A stretch of DNA of 64,000 bases, taken from NCBI GenBank assembly GCA_963575745.1, contig CAUYUJ010016059.1:1487349-1551348 (forward strand). Direction: 5' to 3'. This document shows positions 30,919 through 41,930 of this stretch, in pieces. The notes under the pieces were generated by a model, which was not told the origin of the DNA, did not search any database, and was given only the letters and a program-made list of their open reading frames with translations. Position numbers and translations under genes: made by a program. Position 1 is the stretch's first letter. Each line of letters starts with the position of its first letter. The DNA comes from Prorocentrum cordatum. Taxonomy: Eukaryota > Sar > Dinophyceae > Prorocentrales > Prorocentraceae.

Positions 30919-31890
30919 GTTGAGCGTCGCTCGGTGAAAACCATACCTTGAATCATAATGCCCGGACGTCTGCCTCGACGCCTGCGGCCGCCCCGCGCTG
31001 TCAAACACGAGGAGTGCGCACTTTGCCCACTTCTGAAACCAGGTAGCCACCTCTCTCAGACGCCGACGTGGAAGAGGAGGACGAGGAGAACCGTGACATC
31101 CGACGACCCGAATGCGTCGCCAGACTTGGGCCCCCAGACCTCTCGACCCATGTATTTTCGAGTCGCCAGAGGTCTGGGTTTGGCAGACTCGTTCCTTGAC
31201 GACTTGTGTATTGGTCTCGGACACACCGCGGACCTTTTGCCCTCGAACGATCGCGGCTTTCCGATAGCGCAAACCCGCCCGATGTCGACCAGTTCCAGAC
31301 CACTGTCGGGGTTCAACCTTGAAAGCCCGCGATGGGGTCGCCACCGCGTCGACACGACACGACACTGCCATACCAGAGGGACGAGGAGGGGTGAGGGGCA
31401 GCAGGACACAGAAGACGCCCATGCTCAGAGGGAAGCGCGCGAAGGAGACCCGCGCGCCAAGGCCTGGACACCGACACCAGCGAGTCATCGTCAACGGCAA
31501 CTTCCTCCGGTGCCGTCGTCAACGGCAGGAGGCGCATCCGAGCCTGGCGGGTGTACGCGCCGCGCTGAGACGGCATGCAGCCGGCGCAACCACAGCTCAA
31601 GGTCGTATTTGTTCCCGCATAACACCACTGCCAAAGTAAGCTCATAGATCCTCTGGTTTGTCTTCGTCGCCAGGGGAGAGGCTGAAGGCGTGTGAGACAT
31701 GACAGAAGATACGTCTTACTTGAATGCGTAGCTGCGCGTTGTCCTGTACCCGACTCTCCCAGGCGAGAGATGAAGAAAACTCATTGGTGCTTGAGATGCA
31801 GGAAACTCAACAGCTCAAGGACTCATGATCCGCGCAGCGAGCCAGGACAAGATCGTTACAACCGCAGGACACAGCACCTTGTCATGCATC
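30919..31890. other. Unique sequence with long open frames on both strands, no supported gene
   Basis: A plus frame from 30958 (MPGRLPRRLRPPRAVKHEEC) and a minus frame across the same bases (for example RRRLREVATWFQKWAKCALL) are both open for over 200 codons. Neither shows a domain. I cannot assign a strand. Confidence 0.25.
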
Positions 31891-32270
31891 CCGCCCCCAT
31901 CTCCCCTTCCTGCGTCCCTGCTGCCTGGCCTTCCCCACTCCTCCTCCCACCCCACCGTCACCTTCAACTCCAACTCCAACTGGTTCTTCTCCTCCTCTTC
32001 ATCATGATCCTTCTCCTCCACTCTCCCTCCCCATCCGATGCCCCCCCACCCCCCATCGCTCCTTGCACTTACTCCACTCCTGTCCCTCCCTCCATCCTGT
32101 CCCCTCCTGCTCGTCCTGAAACTCCCCCCCCTCCTGTTTTTCATCCAACCAACAAGCCACAACCCTCGCTGCTGCTGCTGCCCTCTTCCAACGGTTTCTC
32201 TTCCTTCTCGTCCCTCTTCCTGACACCACGGCCATTCCTCGTTCATAGTCCACCCTCCACCTCTACAACC
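31890..32270 (+). repeat. Pyrimidine-rich (CTC/TCC/CAACTC) tract
   Basis: CCCCATCTCCCC, CTCCAACTCCAACTGG and CTCCTCCTC words dominate. A similar CTCCTCCTCGTCCTCC patch lies at 32570-32660. Confidence 0.75.
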
Positions 32271-33590
32271 AAGTACGGCGACAACTGATAACATCTCTCC
32301 CCTGAATCTGTGTTGGCGTGGTACCGCCAATCCCATAAATTTATTGTTGCATGCGGTGCTAGACACATGTTGCTTCAGTGAGAACGATCCCCGCCATTGA
32401 GAAGTGGTGCGCCCGCTGCAAAGCCGGCTATATTTCTGGACCGGAATTTTGCTCCCGTCGTTCAAAAGTGCGCTCTTGCCCAAGCGCGTGCCCCATCTCT
32501 GGATCCGATTCCATCCTGCTCGTCGTTGCCGCCCCGTCCTTCCCACTACTCCGCATTCCTCTGGTCCTCACGGTCCTCCTGCTCCTTCTCCTCCTACACA
32601 TCCTGATCCTGCTGATGCTGATCATCCTCCTCCTCGTCCTCCTCCCCCCCCTCCCAAATCATCCGCTTCCGTCTGGAAATCCTCGTGCTCATCTACCGTA
32701 TCCTGCTCCGACGTACAACGGCCCCAGTGCCTATTGCGCATCACACGATTCGGAGACTTGACGAGGAAAACTCCAGAGTCTGCCGATGCAAACGGATTCG
32801 GCACAATATGAAGGGATGGGTAAGCCCCGATGATCAGGGAGTGGTTGAGCGCCCGAGTTATACAGGATACCTCCGACATGGGGCAACTCTTGTTTCGCCC
32901 CCCCCCCCCCCCCCTGACCACCCCCAGCCCTGATGATCAGGGGCCCTCACCCTCCCCTCAGCCTGACAAGCCAGAAGGCGATCTCAGTCGTATGCGTACT
33001 TCGAAACTGAAGCGATCCTTCAGATGGTCATCGCAACCCAGGGACGCGCAAATCAATAGCCACACGTCCCAAGATTACCCATATTTTTCAAGATCTTCTG
33101 GATGTTCGTCTCCCCCTCCATTTCCAAAATCTTCCCATATGTTCCTGGGGATCGACGTTTGATGGTGTCCGTGCGCTGTTTCCCTCCTGACAATCGAAAG
33201 GGTTTGCTTCGAGCTGGCAATATAAGGGAGTTCCTACCTGGAGCTGCAACTGGCCGAGGCCTCCTCCGGGCCTGGCGGGTTGAGCCGGAGCCCTCGGCGA
33301 CAGAGACAAGCGAGCCCAGGCCTCAGACGTTGCGACGCTTTTTGTCGCAGAGTGTGCCCCCAGGTGGCTCGAGGAAGAAAATCTGCATGGGCACCAGATT
33401 TCGGAGCTCCGCGCCGATTCCTTGGATCGGCGCTGAAGGCCATTGCGCTCCCTGGCGCGCCGAGCGCGCCAGGGGCGGCGCTGGAGGCGCCGCCAGGGAT
33501 GTCCAGCGCAGATCCAAGAAATCCGCGCGGACCTCCGAGAGGCTGGGTCTGCGTAGTTGTCCTCCTTCGCGATACCTGGGGTCGGGGGGT
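32271..33590. other. Unique sequence, no supported gene; GC-rich hairpins near 33452-33500
   Basis: CTGGCGCG, CCGAG, CGCGCCAG forms a hairpin at about 33451-33471, followed by GGCGGCGC, TGGAG, GCGCCGCC at about 33475-33495. Short C and G homopolymers near 32901-32915. Open frames lack recognisable content. Confidence 0.35.
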
Positions 33591-33880
33591 AGGATCGGGG
33601 TGACACGGAGACCCCCCGCCAGGAAATCGGTTTCGGTTTCGGGCTCGTGTGTAGGCAAGCGCGTTCCGCTACTCGCAAAGTCACTACTCGCAAGTGGCCT
33701 GGATCAGCCGCGAAGGATTTACGACAAATTGCATCGAGGGGATCGTGTGATTGTTGGACGATTGCGAGTAGGCAATTTGCGAGTAGTGGAACGCGCTCGG
33801 CGAGTGTGGGCGAGGCGAAGCTTCGTGCGCGAGCGAGGGGAAGTGACCGCGCCGCCGCTGAAGCGAAGTTGGAGCACATG
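33590..33880 (-). repeat. Dispersed repeat E, copy split by a fold-back insertion
   Basis: The ends match the family at 38850, 40725 and 41280 (GGTGACACGGAGACCCC, GGAAATCGGTTTCGGTTTCG, then TGGGCGAGGCGAAGCTTCGT, GCGAGCGAGGGGAAGTGAC). The intact copies have no insert between these parts; here bases of about 33650-33795 intervene. Confidence 0.7.
33661..33794. mobile_element. 134-bp fold-back element inserted in repeat E
   Basis: Begins GCGTTCCGCTACTCGCAAAG and ends CAATTTGCGAGTAGTGGAAC plus GC. The terminal inverted repeats match over about 34 bp with roughly six mismatches. Each arm holds two copies of CTACTCGCAA. No coding capacity. Target-site duplication is unclear (perhaps GC or AGC). 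Confidence 0.7.
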
Positions 33881-33929
33881 CGTCTCCGCCCCAGGTTGGC
33901 GGATTTGGGGCCCGGGTCGTCCCGCGGTT

Positions 33930-34115
33930 AACCCGATGGTTGTCCCGATGGTCGTCCCGATGGTTGCTCCGATGGACGTCCCGATTGCTGCCCCGACGGT
34001 TGTCCCGACGGCCGTCCCGATGGTCGCCGAGTGGCCCGATGGCTGTCCCGGTGGTTACCCCGAAAATTGTCCCGATGAGTTCCTTCATGGCTGTCCCAAT
34101 GGTTGTCCCTATGGT
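33930..34115 (+). repeat. 12-bp TGTCCCGATGGT array
   Basis: Units such as TGTCCCGATGGT, CGTCCCGATGGT and TGCTCCGATGGA run in tandem with CCCCGACGG variants. The same unit recurs at 42580-42680 and, briefly, at 43080. Confidence 0.92.
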
Positions 34116-35500
34116 AGATAGACAGTGATGCCACAGGTCAACACAAATACTGGCACTGAGGGCGGTCAATAGAAAGTGGTATAGAAGAAGGTACAGTCAG
34201 GTCGACGGATCGTCGTTAACTAGCGCGGGCCAAGAATGGCGGTTTATGGCACACTACGTGCTGCAATGTCTGTGGAGCAAGCTGCGTGGCGCAAGCAGTG
34301 GGGTGTATGACATGTGATGAAACAAACGTGGTGCAATATTTTGGTGGAGCTACGTAATGCAATATGCGCAATTATGGTTTCACGCTGGCGGTTAGCCGCT
34401 GCGTGGCAGCGTCCCTGCTTGGCCGAGGGTCCACTGCTCCCGTGCTCTGCAACACCAGGTACCTCACTCGGAGCGCGACTACGCCGTCTACTGTCCCGTG
34501 CGTGTAGCAGCGGCTGTGACATCGCGAGTGTCACAGATACATGTGTTTCGTATCAGCTCACGCGTTCTCACTGCATCAGCCGCGCTCTGGAAGATCGCCA
34601 ATGCAGCGCGCCTGCACCTCGGCAGGACCCACCCATACAATGCGATCGGAACGCTTGCGCAGATTACCGATACTCGTTTACACCATGGCTCGAGTCCATG
34701 ACGTAGCGATTGATTGTGGCGTCTTCTCCCTCGGGGCACCACGAGCCGAGCGGCCCGCCCGGGCCCCAGCCCAGGCGTGGCATCCATCGTGGCAAGAGAT
34801 CGGCAGACACACACAACTAGGTGCCCTTCGCACACGCGACCTCCACGATAGGAGCGGTGAGCCCTGCAGCACCACTCGCATTGTGCTCTGTAGCAGCAGT
34901 GGCGTCGTGCAAGCGCGTGCACCGGCAGCGCCCTGCAGGTACAGAGATTCGCCAGTGTACCTTCTGAGGGAATCGTACGAGCCTGAAACGGCAGCAGATG
35001 TTGGTGATTGAGGTGACAGTTGCGAAGGCGGCGGTGGTGACTGTTCAGATGGCGAAGGATCTGTGTTCATGTCATCCAGTAGGCGTGCTCCTGGCGCACC
35101 AGGCGCGCACAAGAGAATCGCCCGTGAAGGACACCTGCACAGCGGCAGGGCACACGCTGAGGGTGCGACGGAGACTCGCCTGCTAAGCGTGCTCTGTAGC
35201 GGCCGAGGAACATCGCCGGGCTCTGTAGCAACATGTGCTCCGTGGCAGCGAGTGCTGTACCTGGCGAGGGCGCATGCTTAATATGCTCTGCCGGCGCGCG
35301 CGATGCTGCATAGCATGCGTGATGCAAGTTGCGTGGCCGCGGCTTAACTCTTGGAGCGCGCCACCACGTGGTCTCGCCCTCCAGACCCATGAGAACCGCG
35401 CAAGTGGTGACGGGGGTCGCCTACCTCATTCCCCAGTCCGCGATGGAGATGCTGCTGTGGGTCTGAGATCTCTCGCAGCCAAGGATAAGCGCGCTAAAGT
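34116..35500. other. Dispersed GCTCTGTAGCAGCA-bearing sequence, no firm gene
   Basis: The word GCTCTGTAGC recurs at about 34887, 35189, 35220, 37527 and 37838, marking a dispersed unit. A minus open frame at 34488-34700 (ending ALAIFQSAADAVRTRELIRN and on to TAG) looks protein-like but has no domain. Confidence 0.35.
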
Positions 35501-36420
35501 GTGAAATGGTCCCCGTCGCGATGTTGCGTAATGTGTTTCAGTTGCGTAATATTGTTGCATTATGTTCATTGCGTCGTGGTTTTGCGAAATGTGTTTCGCA
35601 TTGTTTTGGCGTGACGTTTTTGTGTCGTGCTTTTGCGTGGTGTGTTTGTTTAGTCTTCTCGCGAACGGCTTGCGTAGTGGGCTTGGTAGAATACGCGCGT
35701 AATGTCTTCCGCGTGCTGTATTTCGCTTAGCGTTTTTGGCGTGGCGAATGGACGCAACGATTTCGCGTGAAGTCAGCGCGTAATGTGTCCGCATCTTGTT
35801 TTTGCCCAGTGCTTTCGCGCCATGTATTGCCCTGATCAACCCACGAATCCGAAAGGGACTCAGAACTGCGAGGCATGGGGGCGCTTCCCACCAACTCGAT
35901 CGGGCGATGGGCGCTGGCTGTGCTGGAGGTACCCGTGGTAACGCTACTATGCCGAGGGCTGTGTTATGGTCAACTGCACTGCGCCGCGCCGCGCCTTACG
36001 TCGGCGCGCCATTCGGAAACGCGACGTAAACAAAAACACTGCGCAGAAAAAGGGGGGCCGCACGCAAACACTGCGGCCGGCGCGCCTCCATCCAGCGGCG
36101 CCCGAATTCGCAGGGGGCGCCCCGCTGGAGCGCCGCAGGAACGCGTCGCCATCGGCGCGCTACCCGAAACCACTACGTAAAGACACAATGCGGAAACAGA
36201 AAAACACGCGCAGACACTGGGGTCGCCCGCGTCTTTCGCCAGCGTCGCCTGAGTTCGCAGGGGGCCGGCAGCTGGAGCGCTGCAGGGGCGCTCCGCGGCG
36301 GCGCGCTACTCAAAAACACTACGTGCAAAACGCGACGCAGAACAGAAACATCTCCCGCGCCGCGGGGGCGCCCTGGGAGCGTCGCGACAGCGCCCTGGGG
36401 CAATTGTACGTACTGTCTGT
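35500..36420. other. GCGTAATGT-rich stretch then GC-rich CGCGACGTAAACA stretch
   Basis: 35515-35810 repeats TTGCGTAATG, TTTCGCATTG and TGCGTAGTGG. 35990-36360 repeats the complementary type (CGCGACGTAAAC, CACTACGTAAAGAC, CACTACGTGCAAAACGCGAC), so the two halves look like inverted relatives. No gene seen. Confidence 0.4.
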
Positions 36421-36527
36421 TCGTAGTGTTTTTTTTTTTGCGTCGCGTTTGTTTAACGTGCTGGTCTCTACGTTGTCTATCTCGCGATTCAAATTCTGCT
36501 TTTCCCCACTCACGCTTTTATTTCGCC

Positions 36528-36779
36528 ATGCAGCAGAACCATCAGAGCCAAGGGGTGCCCCAGCATTGCGCAATGACTTGGGCGAACTTGCAGAGCCAGG
36601 CGGCGAAGCGCCCCACTTCCGAATTTGACCTGTGGCAGAATCATGAAAACAGCCTGTGCTCAGTAGCACCGCCATCTTGAACTTAAGGACGGCAGTTGCT
36701 GGCGCCGCCCATCCAGAGCGACTCTTCACAATGGCACCAGGCATACCATGAAGGTTGCATGATGTGGGCTGCTCATGAG
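36528..36779 (+). CDS. Candidate 5' two-exon gene model, unrecognised product
   Basis: An ATG at 36528 opens 45 codons starting MQQNHQSQGVPQHCAMTWAN, ending at TCA before GTAGCA. A 54-nt stretch with consensus ends (GT at 36663, ATCCAG at 36711-36716) would be the intron. Exon 2 (36717-36779) continues in phase with SDSSQWHQAYHEGCMMWAAH and E, and is followed by a donor GTAAAT. Gln- and Trp-rich, no known domain. The opposite strand is also open over these bases, so strand choice is uncertain, and no third exon was identified. Confidence 0.3.
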
Positions 36780-36844
36780 GTAAATCCCACCAAGCCTCAG
36801 GACACCCCCGCTCAAACTGGACAGCTTGAACGTCTCGTTCGGTT

Positions 36845-37050
36845 AGGGCTTCCTCGGGGCTGTGGTCCTGGCCGTGCTTGCGCAACCACCGGCTGCGGTG
36901 CCCATGAAGCTTCCACCAGGAGGATATCAGGGGCTGCGCCGTGCTCGCGCGCGCGTGTCCAAAACTGTTCCTGGACATGTGTGCACAGCCTTTGTGCGCG
37001 GCAGGCAGCGATCCCTGCAAAACTCTCGACGTTTCCTCCGCGTGCCGACG
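36845..37050 (-). CDS. Candidate exon, unrecognised, same strand as 37257-37497
   Basis: Minus strand reads GGNVESFAGIAACRAQRLCT and then VQEQFWTRAREHGAAPDILL, amphipathic and rich in Ala and Arg, like an alpha-solenoid. No family identified. Its exact splice ends are not clear. It could be the next exon of the gene represented at 37257-37497. Confidence 0.3.
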
Positions 37051-37256
37051 GCGTCTGCTGCGACGGCGGCGCCCCGCGCCCTGCAGGCGCGCCGCGTGTC
37101 GATAGTGCCGCCTTCTGCTTCAGCTTGTGCCACGCGCGCAAGCGCGGTGCAGAGCGGCTCGGGCGGTTTCGGTAAGAGCCGCGGGAAAGGCGCGGCGTCG
37201 TCTTCATTGCGCCGCTCCGTAGCGCGTGCTAGCAAGCGCGCAGGCCACTCCGCAAT

Positions 37257-37497
37257 TCACGGCCACGACTGCCGCGACGACTGCGTGCCGCGCCACGGGC
37301 GCGAGCGGTTGGCAGCGTCCTCGGCGCTGGCCAGAAAGTCATACAGCATCACATCGAAAAAGCGGTCGACGGCGATGGCCCCGCCCCACCATTCTTCCTG
37401 TGCCTGCGGGCTAGATGCCACATTTGAGCAAACACGCACCAGAGAATTCACATTCTCGGCTTCGAGGATGCGATCTTCAAGCTCTGCAGCAGTAGGT
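37257..37497 (-). CDS. Candidate exon, unrecognised helical protein
   Basis: A good acceptor (TGCTCCGCAG) precedes 37497. The frame then reads PTAAELEDRILEAENVNSLV and continues with SSPQAQEEWWGGAIAVDRFF and DVMLYDFLASAEDAANR, with protein-like composition. It reaches TGA at 37257-37259 after 18 less convincing codons, so either the protein ends there or a donor lies near 37310. The style recalls helical-repeat organelle RNA-binding proteins, but there is no diagnostic motif. Confidence rests on composition and the acceptor only. Confidence 0.42.
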
Positions 37498-37499
37498 CT

Positions 37500-38110
37500 G
37501 CGGAGCAAGGGGCCGCCACGGCCAGCGAGCTCTGTAGCAGCAGGGGCCGGGCGAGCACGATGCCTCCGCTGCAGACGCAGGCCAGCGTGCTGTACTCGGA
37601 CAGCGGCGTGCTCGCTCACGCATCAGCTTCGGAGGGGTGCGGAGACGTAGGCGGGAATGTATCCGCGCGCGTTGAGGCCCGTCGCAAGTGAGACCAGCAT
37701 GCGTGTGGCACCCGGCCGAGCTCAGAATCAGAGCCACCGTGTTGCTCACAGATCCCTGCGAGCAAGCCGTTCCTGGCCGCCCGAGCGAAGAGCCTGCTAA
37801 CGATTGCGCTGTCGCCTGCGCTCTCTTCGCAAGAGTGCTCTGTAGCAGCAGCCGGCGACCCCTTCGAAAACAGCGCTGCGAGCCGAATGATAGCAGGCGG
37901 CGCTGGAGCACATTTCGCCGCGCCCTGTTTCGGCGCAGTCGCCTCCGATCGGCTCTGGCCACGCGGGCGCAGAAGGCGAAGCGACAATACTAGTTCCTGC
38001 CGGTGCGCAAGGCCAGTTCGAACCCAGAGACAACAACCAGCGTAGGTGTATATATGCCTGTATGGTTGTACGTATCGTGTGTAAGAGACATATGTATTAT
38101 AGTACACATG
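37500..38110. other. GCTCTGTAGCAGCAG-bearing dispersed repeat, no gene seen
   Basis: Two copies of the word (37527, 37838) with GC-rich flanks. A GTATATATGCCTGTATGG tract near 38050. Confidence 0.4.
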
Positions 38111-38465
38111 CTTATGTGGTTTGTCGTGTTGACCACCACGCTCCTGTGGTCGACTATCCTGGTCGACAATGCCGCAATCGTCAGCCGTGACCCGCTGGCC
38201 TGCCATGCTGCTTTGCAGAGGCTTCAAAGGAATAGTATGCAATGCTCTTGTGGTCTGCCGTCCTGCTGTGATCTGCCGTGTTGGGGTGCCGTGCTGGTCT
38301 GCCGCGGTCTTGTGGTCAACCGCGCTGATCAGCCATGCTCCTGTGGTCTGCCGTCCTGGTCTGCCGTGCGGCTGTGGCTTGCGGTGCTGATCAGCCGTGC
38401 TCCTGTGGTCTGCCGTGCTGTTCTGCCGCACTCCTGTGGACTACCGTGCTAGTCTGCCGGGATCC
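38110..38465 (+). repeat. Degenerate TGCTCCTGTGGTCTGCCGT array
   Basis: GGTCTGCCGT, CTCCTGTGGT and GCTGATCAGCC recur with variable 15-24-bp spacing. Two 60-bp-spaced copies of TGCTCCTGTGGTCTGCCGT occur at about 38337 and 38399. Confidence 0.75.
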
Positions 38466-38850
38466 TGTGCGGCGCAGGGCTTCGCGCCAGGGGCCCCCTC
38501 TGGGCCGTCTCGTCCCTCACCGGAATCCCAAAAGCCCGCAGGCACTGCGGCACAACAGCAACCGGGGGCAGCGAAGCACTTTCCTTTGACGAAGCCCTCG
38601 CGCCAGGCGACGCCCTGGGCCGCGCCCTCCCTGAGCGGAAGCCCAGGGAAGCCGCGGCCGTGTCCCCCTGTGCAACACGGCGCAGCCGCTTACATAAGCA
38701 ACCACATTTGCTCAGAATCCTCGGGCCCGAACAACACTTCCTCCAGCTGCGGTGGAAGTTCGCCAGCTCCTCGCCAGGAGCGCAGGTCCAGCTCCCAGGA
38801 TACATATAAGTATATACATAAATCTATGTGTATATGTATGTCGGCGATTG
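38466..38850. other. Unique spacer, no gene seen
   Basis: Two GGCGCAGGGCTTCGCGCCAG / ACGAAGCCCTCGCGCCAG words suggest a local duplication. ATAAGTATATACATAA tract near 38805. Confidence 0.35.
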
Positions 38851-39000
38851 GGGGGTGAGATCGCAGTGGAACGGAGACCCCGAGCCGCAAAATCGTTTTG
38901 ATTCGTTCGTGTTGTGCGTGCGGGCGAGGCGAAGCTGCGTGGGCGCGCGAGAGGACTGAACCCGCCGTTGCTAGGGCGAAGCCAAGACAAATGATTATCC
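38850..39000 (+). repeat. Dispersed repeat E, copy 2
   Basis: GATTGGGGGGTGAGATCGCA, GTGGAACGGAGACCCC, then GCGGGCGAGGCGAAGCTGCG, TGGGCGCGCGAGAGGA, CCGCCGTTGCTAGG. Matches 40725 and 41280 closely. Confidence 0.85.
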
Positions 39001-39009
39001 TCCTCCCTC

Positions 39010-39790
39010 CAGCCCGTCCGGCGGTGGCTCGCGGTGTCCCGCGGTGTCCCGTGGTGTCCCGCAGTGTCCCGTGGTGCCCCAAAAAGTGAGATCGATAGTG
39101 AGATCGATAGTGAGATCGATAGCGAGATCGATACTGAGATCGATACTGAGATCGATGTGGTGCCCCGAGGTGTCTGTCCCAAAAAGTGAGATCGATAATG
39201 AGATCGATAGTGAGATCGACAGGGTGTCCCGTGGTGTTCCGTGGTGTCCCGTTGAGTGAGATCGATAGTGACATCGATACTGAGATCGATGAGGTGGCCC
39301 GAGGTGTCCCGTGGTGTCCCAAAAAGTGAGATTGATGGTGAGATCGATACTGAGATACACAGGTGTCCCGTGGTGCCCCGTGGCGTCCCGTTGAGTGAGA
39401 ACGATAATGAGATCGATAGTGAGATCGATGTGGTGTCCCGATGTGTCTCGTGGTGTCCTAAAAAGTGAGATCGATACTGAGATCGATACTGAGATCGACA
39501 GGTGTCCCTTGGTGTCCCGTGGCGTCCCGTTGAGTGAGATCGATGATGAGATCGATAGTGAGATCGATGTGGTGTCCCGATGTGTCCCGTGGTGTCCTAT
39601 AGTGTTCCGTTGAATGAGATCGATCGTGAGATCGATAGTGTGACCGATAGTGAGATCGAGAGGTGTCCCGCGGTGTCCCGTGGTGTCCCGCTGAGTGAGA
39701 TCGATAGTGAGATCGATAGTGAGATGGACAAGTGTGCGGTGGTGTCCTGTGGTGTCCCTTTGAGTTAGATCTATAGTGACATCGATTGAG
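39010..39790 (+). repeat. Higher-order array of GAGATCGATAGT (12 bp) and GTGTCCCGTG (10 bp)
   Basis: Blocks of two to five GAGATCGATAGT units alternate with blocks of GGTGTCCCGT units. One cycle is roughly 55-115 bp and about nine cycles are visible. Variants include GAGATCGATACT and GAGATCGATGTG. ATCGAT and GATC are extremely dense. Confidence 0.95.
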
Positions 39791-40725
39791 TCAGATGTTG
39801 GTTCCCCCCCCTCTCCCCCCCCACAACCTCCTTATCACCCGAAGGGTGGTCGTATAGGTCTTTATATGGTATGCGTATGTACACATACACACATATGTAT
39901 ACATACACGGATGTCATTAAAACGCGTTACGTTAGGAGGATTGGAGATTTGGGGGAGGACGAGCGACGGGGTGGGGCTGTGCCTATCCGAAAGAACAGGG
40001 CAACACCCCCTACATCCAGCTTGTCCACACAGGGCACCTTCGACTTGTTCGAATCGCCCCCGCTGCGCGACCCCCATTGGGAGGTCGAAGTCCCCACTTT
40101 GCAGTGGGGTTCCCGGAGCGGGCGGCTCTCCAGGTGGCTGTGAGATTCGCGCCAACAGTGGGGCGACAGAGGAGGCGAATCGATGAGGGGGAGAAAGCAA
40201 GCAAAATGTGAAGGTTGGCGGGCGGCTCCCAATCGGGCGTCTTCTCAATCGCTGCCTTTCCAAGTGGGCCCGTGGCAGCCGATCAATTTGCAAAGCAAAG
40301 CAAGCAAAGCGAGGCGCAGCAATGCAAACCCACGTAAAACGGTACAGAACAACGCAATGAGAGCAATGCAAATCAACGGAATGCGCCGCAAAGCAACGCA
40401 AAGCAACGTAACGCAAGCCCAAACGGCGACGGGGCGGCGACGGCGACAACATAGCCGGCAGGCTGACTGGCAGGCTCAAAACGACGAGGCGGCGACGGCG
40501 ACCACATAGCCGCCACACAGACGGGTAGGCCCCGAAGACGGGCGGCCGCGAGGCAGCGACGGGGCGGCAACAGCGACCACATATCCGCCATACCGGCGGG
40601 CAGGCCCCATTCCTCAGAGAAGAAATCAAAGCTCTGAAGTGCAAGCGCTGCTTGGGGAACAGTGGGATCGAGATAAAAACGGTTAGTCTAGTCGATAAGT
40701 ACATGTACATTAAGTCGGAAATTGG
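39791..40725. other. Unique spacer plus diverged GGCGGCGACGGCGACCACAT repeat at 40430-40610
   Basis: An ACATACACACATATG tract at 39880-39905; CCCCACTTTGCAGTGGGG hairpin near 40093; AAGCAAAGCAACG words near 40290-40410; three diverged GGCGGCGACGG...CCACATAGCCGCC units at 40440-40600. No supported gene. Confidence 0.4.
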
Positions 40726-40900
40726 GGGGTGGGATCACAATGGGACAGAAAACCCCCGCCGGTTTCGTGTTCGTGTCGTGAGAGCGGGAGAGGCGGAGCT
40801 GCGTGGGCGAGCGAGGGGAATGACCTCGCCGTCACTGGGGCGATTCGGATGCAGTGCACCGCTCCTCCGTCCCCAGTGGGCGCGCGTTGGCCCAGGGGTG
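40725..40900 (+). repeat. Dispersed repeat E, copy 3
   Basis: AATTGGGGGGTGGGATCACA, GGGAGAGGCGGAGCTGCGTG, GGGCGAGCGAGGGGAATGAC and GGCGATTCGGATGCAGTGCA, as in copies 2 and 4. Confidence 0.85.
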
Positions 40901-41280
40901 TCCTGTGGTGTCCTGTTGATGTCCCGTTGGTGTGCCGTCGGCGGTGGGCTTGCGGTGGCAGGGGGTGTCCCGCCTTGGTACCGATAATGGAGTCAATACT
41001 CAGATCGATGATGATATCGCTAGAATGGGATGGATAGTTCGATTAAAGTGAGACCGTCAGTGATGTTGATTGTGAGATTAGTTGTGAAATAGAAAGCGGG
41101 GGCGATAGCAACAGTACATCGCAGCGTAACCTCGTCATCTCGCGTCGTCGCTAACCCGAGGGCGCGTCACCAGCATCGTCATTATCGCGCCCATCGCATT
41201 TGCCAGCCTATGAATCTCCCCCCCCATCCCCCAATGGTCGTAGATGTACGTATTACATATGTCTGCATACACATCTGAGG
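40900..41280 (+). repeat. GTGTCCCG and GAGATCGATGATG words, decayed higher-order array
   Basis: GGGGTGTCCTGTGGTGTCC, GATGTCCCGTTGGTGTGCC, then CAGATCGATGATGATATCG words. Same ingredients as 39010-39790 in lower density. Confidence 0.6.
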
Positions 41281-41475
41281 TTGAGGGGTGAGCTCGCAGT
41301 TGAACGGACAGCCCCCCGCTGGGAAATCGGTGTCGGTTTCGTGTGCGTCTCGTGCGTGCGGGCGAGGCGAAGCTGCGTGGGCGCGCGAGAGTAATGGCCC
41401 CGCCGTCGCTAGGCCGATTCGGATGCAATGGTCCGCCCCTCCGCCCCCGGTGGGCGCGCGATGGTCAGGGGCGTC
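41280..41475 (+). repeat. Dispersed repeat E, copy 4
   Basis: GTTGAGGGGTGAGCTCGCAG, GGAAATCGGTGTCGGTTTCG, GCGGGCGAGGCGAAGCTGCG, GCGCGCGAGAGTAATGGCCC, CCGATTCGGATGCAATGG. Confidence 0.87.
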
Positions 41476-41930
41476 TCGCCGTGGTGTCCTGAGGTGTCCC
41501 GGTGATGTCCCGTTGGTGTGCCGTCGGTGTTCCGTCGGCGGTGGGCGGGAGGTGGCCGTGGGTGTTTCGCCTTGATCTTGATTGTGAAGGCGATTGTGAG
41601 ATTGGTAATGATGACGACTGAAATCAGAAGTAAGATTGACAGTGAGGCTGGTGTTGACATTGGTTGTGGGGTCGATACTGAAACCGATTGACGAGACGAT
41701 CGTGAGATCGATATTGAAATCGATAGTGGGATCGAGAGGGAGAGAGAGATCTACAATGATGTCTGTAGTGAGAACGATCGTCAGATCGAGTGTTATCGAT
41801 CGGATGGGATCGATCCCGTAAAATCGATGGTGGGGTGGATGGTGAGGGCGATCATGACATCGACCTCACCATCGACTGTGAGATCGGTTCGGTGGGTTGT
41901 CTTGGTTATCGTTCTAACCATCACTGATCG
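41476..41930 (+). repeat. GTGTCCCG / GAGATCGAT decayed array
   Basis: GTGTCCTGAGGTGTCCC and GTCCCGTTGGTGTGCCGTCG followed by GAGATCGATATTGAAATCG and GTGGGATCGAGAGGGAG words. Confidence 0.7.

Noticed and set aside
39010-39790. CRISPR-like array (regular repeats with spacers)
   Set aside because: Both components are simple satellites, spacers are not unique, and the context is eukaryotic.
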